Source: Novosphingobium sp. B 225 (GTDB lineage Bacteria; Pseudomonadota; Alphaproteobacteria; Sphingomonadales; Sphingomonadaceae). Taken from it: DNA of 33,511 bases. The stretch lies in assembly GCF_002198665.1 (NCBI RefSeq), contig NZ_MWLM01000037.1, forward strand, positions 59,163 to 92,673, written 5' to 3'. A program made the position numbers and the translations under genes. Positions within the stretch are counted from its first letter, which is position 1. The number at the start of each line of letters is the position of its first letter. Positions 8,782 to 16,897 of the stretch are shown piece by piece. The notes under the pieces were generated by a model, which saw nothing but the letters and a program-made list of their open reading frames with translations, ran no database searches and had not been told where the DNA came from.

Positions 8782-10317
8782 ATGTCCATCTTCACCCTGC
8801 TCGAACGCGGCGCAAAGCGCTGCGATGGTCGCCCGTTTGCGGTGTTAGACGGTGTTGAAACCAGCTATCCGCAGGCGCTCGGCCTGGCGCAGCGTGTCGC
8901 TGCCGCCTTGGGCGCCGCTGGCTTCGGCCCGGGCAGCCATGCCGCCGTGCTCAGCCCCAATGATCCGGTCGCTTTTACCGCTGCCTTCGGCATTTTCGGC
9001 GCCGGCATGGCCTATGTGCCGGCCAATCCGCACAACCCGGCACCGGCGATCGCCAGCGCGCTCAACCTCGTCGATGTCCGCGTGCTGTTCTATCACAGCG
9101 CGATGGCGGCCGTGGTGGGGGAAATCCGCGATTCGCTGCCCAAGGTGACGTTGTTCGTTGCATTGGGCACGCCGTGCAGCGGTGATCCCACGCTGGAACA
9201 GTTCATCGCCGGGCACGAAGCCCAGCCGCCACGCTCCCTCGCCGCGCTCACCGATGCCGCCTACGTCGGCCAGACCGGCGGCACCTCGGGTGAGCCCAAG
9301 GGCGTCCTGCTCAGCCACCGCGCCGTGTTTGCCTTCGTGGAGAAATATCTCGCCGAAATGCCCCACCCGGCTCCGGTGCTGCTGGCCGCCACGCCCCTCA
9401 CTCACGCCGCCGGCATGCTGGCCATGCCTATCGTCGCGCAAGGCGGCACCATCGTGATGATGGCCCGCCCCGATCTGCCACGCTTCCTCGACCTGATCGC
9501 GGAGCAGCGTGTGACGACGACCTTCCTGCCACCCACCGTCATCTATCGCCTGCTCGATCTGCCAGGTGCCGAGACCCGCGACTTCTCCAGCCTGCGCCAC
9601 TTCATCTATGGCGCCGCGCCGATGTCGGTCAGCCGGTTGAAACAGGCCCTCGCCCTGTTCGGCCCGGTGATGGCGCAATGCTATGGCCAGACCGAGTGCC
9701 ACAGCTTCGTCACATTTATGCGGCCCGAAGATCATTTCGTCGATGGCCGCATCGCCGATGATGCCCGCCTGTCGGCCTGTGGCCGGCCCTCGATTGGCAC
9801 GCGGGTGGTGATCAAGGGCGACGATGGCGCTATTCTGGCAGATGGCATCCCCGGCGAGATCTGCGTGCAGAGCGATCTGGCCATGACCGGCTATTACCGC
9901 AACGACAGCGCCACCACCGAAGTGCTGCGCGATGGCCTGATTCACACCGGCGATATCGGCTTTGTCGATGGCGATGGCTTCCTGCACATCGTCGATCGCA
10001 AGAAGGACCTGATCATCACCGGCGGCTTCAACGTCTATCCGGCCGAAGTCGAGCAGGTCGTCAACGGCCATCCTGCAGTGGCCGATTGCGGCGTCATCGG
10101 CCTGCCCGATGCCGATTGGGGCGAAGCAGTGACGGTGGTGGTCGAACTCAAGCCCGGCGCCGCTGTTTCGGAACAGGAACTACTCGATTATTGCCGGCCC
10201 CGGCTGGGCGGCGTGAAAACACCCAAGCATGTTGCCTTCTGGCCCGAACTGCCCCGCAGCCCGGTCGGCAAAGTGCTGCGCAAGGAAATTCGTGCGCGAA
10301 TCAGTGTGCCGGCTTAG
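8782..10317 (+). CDS. AMP-dependent acyl-CoA ligase
   Basis: A 511-residue adenylate-forming enzyme (class I, ANL superfamily) that activates a carboxylic acid to its CoA thioester with ATP. All core motifs are visible: the phosphate-binding loop TGGTSGEPKG (165-174), YGQTE (301-305), HTGD with D391, the hinge DRKKD with R406, GFNVYPAEVE, and the catalytic lysine K497 in the PVGKVLRKE C-terminus. Length is normal for medium-chain or aromatic acid ligases. It is the last gene of the operon, 4 bases after the SDR, and probably performs the entry step. The acid cannot be named from sequence alone. Confidence 0.93.
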   Translation: MSIFTLLERGAKRCDGRPFAVLDGVETSYPQALGLAQRVAAALGAAGFGPGSHAAVLSPNDPVAFTAAFGIFGAGMAYVPANPHNPAPAIASALNLVDVRVLFYHSAMAAVVGEIRDSLPKVTLFVALGTPCSGDPTLEQFIAGHEAQPPRSLAALTDAAYVGQTGGTSGEPKGVLLSHRAVFAFVEKYLAEMPHPAPVLLAATPLTHAAGMLAMPIVAQGGTIVMMARPDLPRFLDLIAEQRVTTTFLPPTVIYRLLDLPGAETRDFSSLRHFIYGAAPMSVSRLKQALALFGPVMAQCYGQTECHSFVTFMRPEDHFVDGRIADDARLSACGRPSIGTRVVIKGDDGAILADGIPGEICVQSDLAMTGYYRNDSATTEVLRDGLIHTGDIGFVDGDGFLHIVDRKKDLIITGGFNVYPAEVEQVVNGHPAVADCGVIGLPDADWGEAVTVVVELKPGAAVSEQELLDYCRPRLGGVKTPKHVAFWPELPRSPVGKVLRKEIRARISVPA

Positions 10318-10695
10318 GAAAACTAATGGGAGAAAGTGGCAGAGAGGTAAGGATGCCGCGTTGGTTTAAGAACTGATTATTATCAATGTGTTGCAATCAT
10401 TTCCCTCTTCATTTGCGGCACAAATTGTAGCAAAGTGCGGCTACCAGGAGGCGGCGTGACAACGACGAAATGGCGATTGTCCACCTGCGCTGAATCAAGC
10501 TGCCCACATTGTCGGTTAGGTCCAGCCTCCTTGGCCAAATCTCAACGTAGAATGTCCGTTTTAGGGTGGTTGAAGAATGGTCATCAATGACCAGTATTGG
10601 GCGCGAAGCGGACTTGGTCCGGTGGCGTGAACGAACTGCGGCTTGTCCCAGCTGTGCTCCGAAACCGGACTGTCAGGAATGTCCGACAAAGCAGA
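10318..10695. other. Junction between CoA operon and recombinase block
   Basis: About 380 bases with no supported gene. It contains an AT-rich patch just after the ligase (around 10370-10430) and a 6-bp hairpin (TGGTCA-TCAA-TGACCA, 10578-10593). The bases near 10600-10690 look like decayed coding sequence but match nothing I recognise. The left end of the nested recombinase element should lie in or near this stretch. I found no convincing direct repeat shared with 13860-14137. Confidence 0.5.
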
Positions 10696-11013
10696 CTAAG
10701 CGACCGCCTCCAACCCCTTGCGTTGGATGATTGAAAGCAGTCGCAGTGCAGGCCCACCGGGCCTCTTCTTGCCTCGTTCCCAATCAGAGACAAGGTTCTT
10801 CGACACATTGAGATAGCGCGCGAACACTGGCTGCGAGACATGCTCAGCCTCGCGGATCGCCTTGATCTCGTCGGGCTGAAGCGGCATTGCCGGGACAAGA
10901 CACGTGTCATCGAACTCGCGCAGCGTGCGCTTATCAATGGCTCCGCCTTCGTGGAGACCCTCCATCATCTCATGAACGGCAGCTAGCGCTTCGCTCTTAT
11001 AGGTCCTGGGCAT
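10696..11013 (-). CDS. XRE-family antitoxin (HigA/NadS-like)
   Basis: A 105-residue helix-turn-helix protein of the HigA-2/NadS type. The XRE domain covers about residues 45-95 (LQPDEIKAIREAEHVSQPVF, then YLNVSKNLVSDWERGKKRP). The ATG at 11013 is preferred to the one at 11019 because GAGGTG stands 7 bases before it and only 1 base before the other. It overlaps the end of the upstream RelE-like gene by 17 bases. The toxin-first order is typical of higBA-type loci. It should neutralise the toxin and repress transcription by binding DNA. It is the last gene of the four-gene block with two recombinases. Confidence 0.88.
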   Translation of the reverse strand: MPRTYKSEALAAVHEMMEGLHEGGAIDKRTLREFDDTCLVPAMPLQPDEIKAIREAEHVSQPVFARYLNVSKNLVSDWERGKKRPGGPALRLLSIIQRKGLEAVA

Positions 11014-11398
11014 CGTCATTCACCTCGAACATTCTCTCTTCACGCACTTCGGTATCGATTTGCGCCTGCGTCAGCGCGAGCACGAACTTCGCGGCCTGCT
11101 TGTAGACCTTTAGCTCGGCCGCGCTGAGGTTTGCCTTGTCGCTCTTGGCAAAGCCAAAAGCGAAAATGGCCAGTTCCTCATGGCGGAAGAAGACCAGCGT
11201 GCGATAACCGCCTGACTTGCCTCCGCCTTCACGCGCGACGCGCTGCTTGATCAGGCCACCACCGAGATCGGCGTCGATCAAACCGCGATTGGCGTGATCG
11301 ATGGCGGCGACAAGCGTCGCGTCGCTGATCCCTTCCCGGCTTGCGAACTTCGCGAACCAGCGGTTCTTGTAGATGCGGATTCGCGGCTTACCGGTCAT
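10997..11398 (-). CDS. RelE/ParE-family toxin (HigB-2-like)
   Basis: A 133-residue protein of the RelE family found with HigA/NadS-type antitoxins. The conserved core is GGLIKQRVAREGGGKSGGY followed by RTLVFF and AFGFAKSDKANLS. Members are expected to be mRNA interferases, but the activity of this one is inferred from family only. The start at 11398 lies inside the end of the recombinase gene (11-base overlap), and the 3' end overlaps the antitoxin gene. Transcription should therefore depend on the recombinase operon or an internal promoter. In this context it probably stabilises the mobile block. The C-terminal acidic tail (EVREERMFEVNDDAQ) extends beyond the usual core. Confidence 0.87.
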   Translation of the reverse strand: MTGKPRIRIYKNRWFAKFASREGISDATLVAAIDHANRGLIDADLGGGLIKQRVAREGGGKSGGYRTLVFFRHEELAIFAFGFAKSDKANLSAAELKVYKQAAKFVLALTQAQIDTEVREERMFEVNDDAQDL

Positions 11399-12629
11399 GG
11401 ATCAGCGCCCCGATATCACACCTAGTATTATATTTCAATGAATGATCCTCGCCCATAGCATCCGCTATGAGTTCGCCGATCCGCTCCGCTGCGTCGAGAA
11501 CAGGGCCGTCATCAAGATGCGCATAGCGAGAGGTGGTCTGCAACCGGGCGTGGCCGAGTAGTTTGCCGATCATCGGCAGTGTCTCGGAGCGAGCAGCGGC
11601 GTGGCTGGCAAAACTGTGTCTGAGGTCGTGAATCCGAACGCCGGGCAAATTGGCCTCGGCCTTCACGCTTTTCCAGAACACGTCGATGCTGCCGACAGGA
11701 CGCCGGGTCAGCTTGTTCCAGAACACTGGATCGGATCCGCCGCGTCGTTCGAGCGAGGCAAGCAGCGTCCGCGCCTCGTCGCCGAGCCAGACTGTGCGAG
11801 GACCGGTCTTGCTGTCGTGCAACAGCAACCGCCCGCCCTTCACTTCGCTCCAGGTGAGGTCCGTAATTTCGGAACTCCGACAGCCAGTAAGGAGGAGCAG
11901 ATAGATGATCATCGCATGCAGCGGATGACTATGGATTCTGCGGTTGAGCACCTCGCCCAGTCGCGCAATCTCTTGATTGGAGAGAAACCGTTCGCACTTC
12001 CGGCGCTTGTTGGGCCGAATGTAGGCGCAAGGGTTGCTGCCTTCGGGACGTAGGCCCCACCGCTCGGCATGGTTGAACATCGAGCGCAGGATCTCGAAGC
12101 AGCGATTGCCCGCGCCGGGGCCAGCGTTGACCGAGACTTTGTTGAACCAGGTCAGCACGTGCGACTGCTCGATCTCGTCGATGAACATGCCGAAGAATGC
12201 GTGGTCGAGGTGGCGGCGGCGATAGTAGTTATGGGTCTTATGTGTGCTCGGCTTCCATTTCGCGGCGGCCTGCTTCCAGTACAGCGTCAGGAAGTCGTCG
12301 TAGGTCGAGACCTTGCGGACCTCCTTGCGTTTTGTCGCCGGGTCTTCGCCTACCTGCGCGCGCAGCAAGATGCGCCGCGCAACGCTCAAGGCTTGGGCTT
12401 TACTCAGGACGTTGGCGTTACCGAGCGTGATGGTCCGGGTGACACCGTTCATCAGCGACTGAACGACGTAAGTGCTGCGTCCGGACGCGTAGTAGCGAAC
12501 ACCAAAGCCGGGCTGCTTCTCTGACCAGACCACCCGGCGCGGCCTTCCGCCGGGCCGCGCGCCCGGATCGAAGCGGCGCAGGGTCGCGAGCTCATCCGCG
12601 ATGATGCGAGCAAGGCTGACGCGGGTCAT
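11388..12629 (-). CDS. Tyrosine recombinase, second of tandem pair
   Basis: A 413-residue phage-type integrase. The N-terminal arm-binding domain is at about 15-105 (PGFGVRYYASGRSTYVVQ). The core-binding domain is at about 108-205, and the catalytic domain carries R251 (TGCRSSE), K274, the box H334/R337 (HDLRHSF), H360 (LLGH) and Y369. The set is complete, so the enzyme should be active. I chose ATG 12629 because it overlaps the stop of the upstream recombinase as ATGA (12626-12629); a further in-frame ATG lies at 12647. It is a diverged paralogue of the upstream gene, sharing blocks such as LRPEGSNPC/LRPRGSNPC and HDLRHSFAS. Its target is unknown and different from that of the edge integrase. 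Confidence 0.93.
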   Translation of the reverse strand: MTRVSLARIIADELATLRRFDPGARPGGRPRRVVWSEKQPGFGVRYYASGRSTYVVQSLMNGVTRTITLGNANVLSKAQALSVARRILLRAQVGEDPATKRKEVRKVSTYDDFLTLYWKQAAAKWKPSTHKTHNYYRRRHLDHAFFGMFIDEIEQSHVLTWFNKVSVNAGPGAGNRCFEILRSMFNHAERWGLRPEGSNPCAYIRPNKRRKCERFLSNQEIARLGEVLNRRIHSHPLHAMIIYLLLLTGCRSSEITDLTWSEVKGGRLLLHDSKTGPRTVWLGDEARTLLASLERRGGSDPVFWNKLTRRPVGSIDVFWKSVKAEANLPGVRIHDLRHSFASHAAARSETLPMIGKLLGHARLQTTSRYAHLDDGPVLDAAERIGELIADAMGEDHSLKYNTRCDIGALIHDR

Positions 12630-13858
12630 GCCGCGAGCCCCAGGCACTTGGCGAGCGAACCCGAAACGCGCTTGGCGGCATCGGCAATCGCCTCGTCGGC
12701 CAGGTGCGCATAGCGCTCGGTGGTCTCGGCGAGTGCGTGGCCCAGCAGCTTGCCTATCACGACCAGAGAGATTCCATCAGCGATGGCGATCGAGGCGAAG
12801 CTGTGCCGCAGGTCGTGCAGCCGGACATCTGGCAACGCAGCATGCTGCCTAATCGCAAGCCAGGGAATGCTGAGGGCGATTGGCTTGTCACCGCGCACCG
12901 ATGGGAACACGAGGCCGGTCTCGGCCTTGGCCGGCATGGCAACAAGGACGGCCTGTGCCTGCCGGTTGAGGTAGATGATTTTCGCTCCGGTCTTGCTGTC
13001 CGGCAGCATCAAGCGCGGCGGCTGTACCCATTCCCAGCGCAGCCCCACCACTTCGCCGTGCCGAGCGCCAGTGTAGATCAGCAACCGGATCGCCTGCACC
13101 GCGATCGGGTCGCTTTCCTCGAATGCACGCAGACTTGCCGCGAGGCGATTGAATTCGCGAGCGCTGAGGAACCGGTCGACCAGCTTGCGCTTGAAGCGCG
13201 GGGTTCCCTTGCACGGGTTCGAGCCACGCGGGCGCAGGCCCAACTGTTCTGCGTAGCCCATCATCACCGAGAGGATCGGGATCGTGCGGTTGAATGCCCC
13301 CGTTCGATTGGCCCAGCTATCGCGCCAACGCAGAATGTCGGCTTTGCGGATCGCATCGACGCGCTGGTGCCCGAATATCTCGGTCAGATCCTTGAAGATG
13401 CGGGCGCGATTGCCTTTGCGAGTCGAGGGCTTCCAGTGCCGGGCATAGTCGGCCCAGAAGCGCGGCGCATAGTCGCGAAACAAGGTCGCATTGCCGCGCT
13501 TGCCCTTGGCCTTCGGGGCCGCTGGCAGCCCGTCGAGCGCAGCCTTGGCCAACTGCGCGCGCGCCAAGACGCGCGCCTCCTCCGCGCCTAATTCAGGTGG
13601 GCGGCCGAGTGTGACCCGCTTCTGCTTGCCGCGCTGGCGGAACTGAACGAACCAGCTCTTCGAACCTGCAGCGAAGGCCCTGAGGCCAAAGCCGGGCAGT
13701 TCGGTATCCCACCAGAAGAACTCCTTGGCTTTGACCTTGCGCCGGGCGATGTTGCCGTCGAGCCTGACCTTCTCGCTCGTAATTCCGTTCTGACGACGCC
13801 GATTCGATCCTTCAATTTCGACCGCTTTTGGCGTTACCACATGGCCATTCGTTGACAT
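12626..13858 (-). CDS. Tyrosine recombinase, first of tandem pair
   Basis: A 410-residue phage-type integrase heading the four-gene minus-strand block. The N-terminus is a basic linker (about 1-45) followed by an arm-binding domain (LPGFGLRAFAAGSKSWFVQF). The core-binding domain is at about 125-220. The catalytic domain holds R266 (TGARHGE), K289, H348/R351 (HDLRHSF), H374 (LLGH) and Y383, all in place. The start at 13858 is supported by GAAGGAG about 9 bases upstream, which is itself inside a palindrome (13864-13886). The 3' end overlaps the next recombinase by 4 bases. Two different active recombinases made together suggest a heteromeric or two-step reaction; this is inference. Confidence 0.93.
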   Translation of the reverse strand: MSTNGHVVTPKAVEIEGSNRRRQNGITSEKVRLDGNIARRKVKAKEFFWWDTELPGFGLRAFAAGSKSWFVQFRQRGKQKRVTLGRPPELGAEEARVLARAQLAKAALDGLPAAPKAKGKRGNATLFRDYAPRFWADYARHWKPSTRKGNRARIFKDLTEIFGHQRVDAIRKADILRWRDSWANRTGAFNRTIPILSVMMGYAEQLGLRPRGSNPCKGTPRFKRKLVDRFLSAREFNRLAASLRAFEESDPIAVQAIRLLIYTGARHGEVVGLRWEWVQPPRLMLPDSKTGAKIIYLNRQAQAVLVAMPAKAETGLVFPSVRGDKPIALSIPWLAIRQHAALPDVRLHDLRHSFASIAIADGISLVVIGKLLGHALAETTERYAHLADEAIADAAKRVSGSLAKCLGLAA

Positions 13859-13863
13859 CGATC

Positions 13864-13886
13864 TTGCTCCTTCATAGAAGGAACAA
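13864..13886 (-). promoter_or_regulatory. Palindrome over the recombinase ribosome site
   Basis: Inverted repeat TTG-C-TCCTTC-ATA-GAAGGA-A-CAA on the plus strand. In the minus-strand mRNA the right arm is the Shine-Dalgarno GAAGGAG of the recombinase gene starting at 13858. The 6-bp stem plus 3 outer pairs could hide the ribosome site, or the DNA palindrome could be an autoregulatory operator. Confidence 0.5.
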
Positions 13887-14137
13887 ATTCAGGTTATACC
13901 AATGGTTTATATTCCATTTCTGCCGCGTGGCGGCGTAGGGTGTGCTAGAATTTGTCTCTGATTAGTAAGCGCCGTGTTCTAAGAAATGCGGCTCAATGTT
14001 TCTAAGGACAATGAAAATCTGTCTCGAAGGATTCCAAGCCCGTCTGGGGCGTGGGACGGATTGCCGATGTTAGTTAGGGGCGCAAACCTCTCATGAAGGA
14101 AGGAAGCGTTTTGGGCAGAATTGCATCGCCTAAGCGG

Positions 14138-15499
14138 TCAAGCTGCAATCGATGCACGTTCGGCTTCATCGAGGTTCCAATCGCCCCCGAGCAATCCTCG
14201 ATTGCCAAAAAGTGCTTCCGCAAAATCGGCACGACTTGCCTTCTCCCATAATTTGGCGAAGTGGTCGGCCAACGGATCGTCAACTGGACCATTTACACCG
14301 CTGATGTGGGTCAGCCAAGCCGATAGCCCGGACAAAATGGCCGGGCAGTCACGGCCCAAAACTCGGTTGGCGGCGAGTGTTTCAAGCCAGCGTTGCGGGA
14401 TCTTCTGGCTGCCGTCCATAGCGATCTGGATCAACCGGTGATTGAGGGCAGGGTTGGCGAAACGTTTGATCAGCGATGCGGCATATGCGGCCAGATTTTG
14501 CTCGGCTGCGGCGGCGATTGTGGGGGCTGCTTCCTGCAACATCAGCTGGTCGACCAGGGTCCTCAGGTGAGGGTCGGCAATCGCTTCGTGAACATAAGTG
14601 TAGCCGTGCTGCAACCCGCAATAGGCCAGCAGCGAATGCGCTCCGTTGAGCATCCTGAGCTTAGCGGTTTCAAAGGGGGCAACATCGGAAACCAGGTTAG
14701 CGCCATAGATCTCCCAATGAGGTCGAGGTCCGGCAAACCGGTCTTCGATCACCCATTGACTGAATGGCTCAGTCATCACCGCGCCCAGATCGGTCAAACC
14801 ATTTGCAGAAGCGACCGCAGACCTGTCTTGCTCGGTGGTGGCCGGGACGATCCGGTCGATCATGGTCTGCGGGCACGCGCAATATTCGGCGTACCAATCG
14901 AGCAACGCCGGATCCTGCTGCGCCAGATATTCGCGCATCAACCGATCGAGTTGCTGGCCGTTCTCGGCCAGATTGTCGCAAGACAGCAGCGTAAGACCTG
15001 GCAACCCAGCGTCACTGCGCTGGCGCAGCCCTTGCGCTAGCAAGCGGTAGATGCTCCCTTCGCTTGCTTGCGCCATATCGAGCGAACCATCGGCGGCGCG
15101 GCAATAACCCTTCTCGGTGATGGTAAAACTGGCGATATGAGTACCCGGCGCAGCCAGTGCGGCGACGACCGCATCGGGCTCGCGGCTGGCTACCAGTACA
15201 TTGGCTACCGAACCGATCACCCGGGACTTGCAGCCTGCGGCAGAACATTCGCTGAGGGTATAGAGACCGTCCTGTGGGTTCAGCTGATCCGCGACATCGC
15301 CCGAGCGCAGCGAGACGCCGGTGATCATCCAGTTCCGCTCACCTGCATTCATCGCCGCATCGGTGTACCAGGCCTGGTGCGCCCGGTGGAATGCGCCGAT
15401 CCCGAAATGCACGATCCCGATGCCTTGTGCACTGCGATCATAGCCAAAGCATGCCACCGATGGATCAAGTCCGGATAGGGTCGATTTCGCAAGTCTCAC
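14138..15499 (-). CDS. uxuB: Mannitol-dehydrogenase-family hexuronate reductase
   Basis: A 453-residue long-chain polyol dehydrogenase that reduces fructuronate or tagaturonate to the aldonate with NADH. The N-terminal Rossmann motif is GIVHFGIGAFHRAHQ (about 28-42). The catalytic helix region contains AKLRMLNGAHSLLAYCGLQH, with the conserved Lys, Asn and His. The start is the GTG at 15499, which overlaps the uxaC stop as GTGA (15496-15499); an upstream extension in the same frame only covers uxaC sequence. It is the last gene of the TBDR-esterase-GH43-uxaC operon. The FHRAH motif is closer to UxuB and mannitol dehydrogenases than to UxaB, whose motif is typically NFLRAF. Here it is paired with an altronate-type dehydratase (UxaA), so the in vivo substrate may be tagaturonate. 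Confidence 0.87.
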   Translation of the reverse strand: MRLAKSTLSGLDPSVACFGYDRSAQGIGIVHFGIGAFHRAHQAWYTDAAMNAGERNWMITGVSLRSGDVADQLNPQDGLYTLSECSAAGCKSRVIGSVANVLVASREPDAVVAALAAPGTHIASFTITEKGYCRAADGSLDMAQASEGSIYRLLAQGLRQRSDAGLPGLTLLSCDNLAENGQQLDRLMREYLAQQDPALLDWYAEYCACPQTMIDRIVPATTEQDRSAVASANGLTDLGAVMTEPFSQWVIEDRFAGPRPHWEIYGANLVSDVAPFETAKLRMLNGAHSLLAYCGLQHGYTYVHEAIADPHLRTLVDQLMLQEAAPTIAAAAEQNLAAYAASLIKRFANPALNHRLIQIAMDGSQKIPQRWLETLAANRVLGRDCPAILSGLSAWLTHISGVNGPVDDPLADHFAKLWEKASRADFAEALFGNRGLLGGDWNLDEAERASIAA

Positions 15500-16896
15500 A
15501 GCCGGTAAGCCTGCTTGACCAGATTGTAGGCAAGGTCCTGCGCCAGCTCGGCGGCTTCCCAGTCCTGGATCCGGTGCTCTGCAACCAGTTCGGCCAGGAA
15601 CCCGCAATCGATCCGCCGCGCGACATCGTGACGCGCCGGGATTGAAAGGAAGGCCCGGGTGTCGTCATTGAAGCCGACCGTGTTGTAGAATCCCGCAGTT
15701 TCGGTCGTCGCCCGGCGAAAACGGCGCATGCCTTCGGGACTGTCGTGGAACCACCATGCTGGGCCGAGCTTGAGGCAGGGATAGTGCCCTGCGAGTGGAG
15801 CCAGTTCGCGCGCATAAGTGCTTTCATCGAGCGTGAAGAGGATGATCGAAAGAGCAGCCTCATTACCATAACGATCCAGCATCGGCTTGAGCGCTTGAAC
15901 ATATTCGGTGCGGCTGGGCACATCGGCACCCTTGTCGCGACCGAACCGCGCGAACACGGCAGCGTTGTGGTTGCGGAAGGCACCGGGGTGGATCTGCATG
16001 ACCAGCCCGTCTTCCAGGCTCATCCCGGCCATCTCGGTCAGCATCTGGGCGCGGAACAGCTCGGCCTCAGCGGGGGTGAAAGTTCCGGCACTGACCTTGG
16101 CAAACAGCGCCTCCGCTTCGGTCTGGGAGAGATCGGCAGTCTGGGCACTGGGGTGGCCATGATCGGTACTGGTCGCGCCCATATCGGCAAAGAAGGCTCG
16201 CCGCTGTCGATGCGCAGCGAGATAGCCCGGCCAGCTCAGGCAATCCTCACCGGTAAGGTTCGAAAAGATCCGCAGGTTGTCGCGAAACCCTTCGAACTCT
16301 GGGTCGACCAACGGATCGGGGCGATAGGCAGTAATGACTTTGCCCTGCCAGCCAGATTGGCGAATTGTCGCGTGATGCTCAAGGCTGTCGATCGGGCTTT
16401 CGGTGGTGGCAATAACTTCGATGTTATAGCGTTCGAACAACGCACGCGGACGAAAAGCATCGGTCATCAACGCCTGCGTGATCGTATCGTAGTAGTGATC
16501 GGCGGTTTCGGCACCCAGCAGGACTTCGATCCCGAAAGCCTCGGCAAAGACCCAATCGAGCCACATCCGCGAGGGGGTGCCCCGGAACAGGTGATAGCGT
16601 TCGGCGAACAGGTGCCAGGCCGCGCGCGGATCAACATCGGGATTTCGAACCCCCAGCGCCTCCATTGGCACGCCTTGCGAATAGAGCATCCGGAAGACGT
16701 AATGATCGGGCACCAGCAGCAACTCCGTGGCGTTGCCGAACGGCTCGTTGGCTGCAAACCAGCGCGGGTCGGTATGGCCATGCGGGCTGACGATCGGCAG
16801 ATCCTTCACCGCTGCGTAGAGTTCGCGTGCGATATTTCGAACCTTGTGGTCAGCAGGAAACAAGCGGTCGGGGTGCAGGTTCAATGGGCGCGCCAT
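15496..16896 (-). CDS. uxaC: Glucuronate/galacturonate isomerase
   Basis: A 466-residue uronate isomerase (EC 5.3.1.12) that converts D-galacturonate to D-tagaturonate and D-glucuronate to D-fructuronate in the cytoplasm. Residues 36-50 carry the amidohydrolase-like metal motif H39-G-H41 (SPHGHTDPRWFA). Downstream family stretches include MWLDWVFAEAFG, DSLEHHATIRQSGW, MQIHPGAFRNHN and GFNDDTRAFLSIPARHDVAR. Length is typical for the family. It starts 1 base after the GH43 stop and overlaps the reductase at its end, so these genes are tightly coupled. With the reductase and UxaA it forms the saturated-uronate route to KDG. Confidence 0.97.
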   Translation of the reverse strand: MARPLNLHPDRLFPADHKVRNIARELYAAVKDLPIVSPHGHTDPRWFAANEPFGNATELLLVPDHYVFRMLYSQGVPMEALGVRNPDVDPRAAWHLFAERYHLFRGTPSRMWLDWVFAEAFGIEVLLGAETADHYYDTITQALMTDAFRPRALFERYNIEVIATTESPIDSLEHHATIRQSGWQGKVITAYRPDPLVDPEFEGFRDNLRIFSNLTGEDCLSWPGYLAAHRQRRAFFADMGATSTDHGHPSAQTADLSQTEAEALFAKVSAGTFTPAEAELFRAQMLTEMAGMSLEDGLVMQIHPGAFRNHNAAVFARFGRDKGADVPSRTEYVQALKPMLDRYGNEAALSIILFTLDESTYARELAPLAGHYPCLKLGPAWWFHDSPEGMRRFRRATTETAGFYNTVGFNDDTRAFLSIPARHDVARRIDCGFLAELVAEHRIQDWEAAELAQDLAYNLVKQAYRL

Positions 16897-16897
16897 G

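Noticed and set aside
8845..10071. 408-codon open frame on the minus strand
   Set aside because: Antisense to the acyl-CoA ligase, whose motifs are complete.
10318..14137. Direct repeats bounding the recombinase block
   Set aside because: Only 7-8 base matches (such as TGCCGCGT and TGCGGCT) were found between the two flanks, which is no better than chance.
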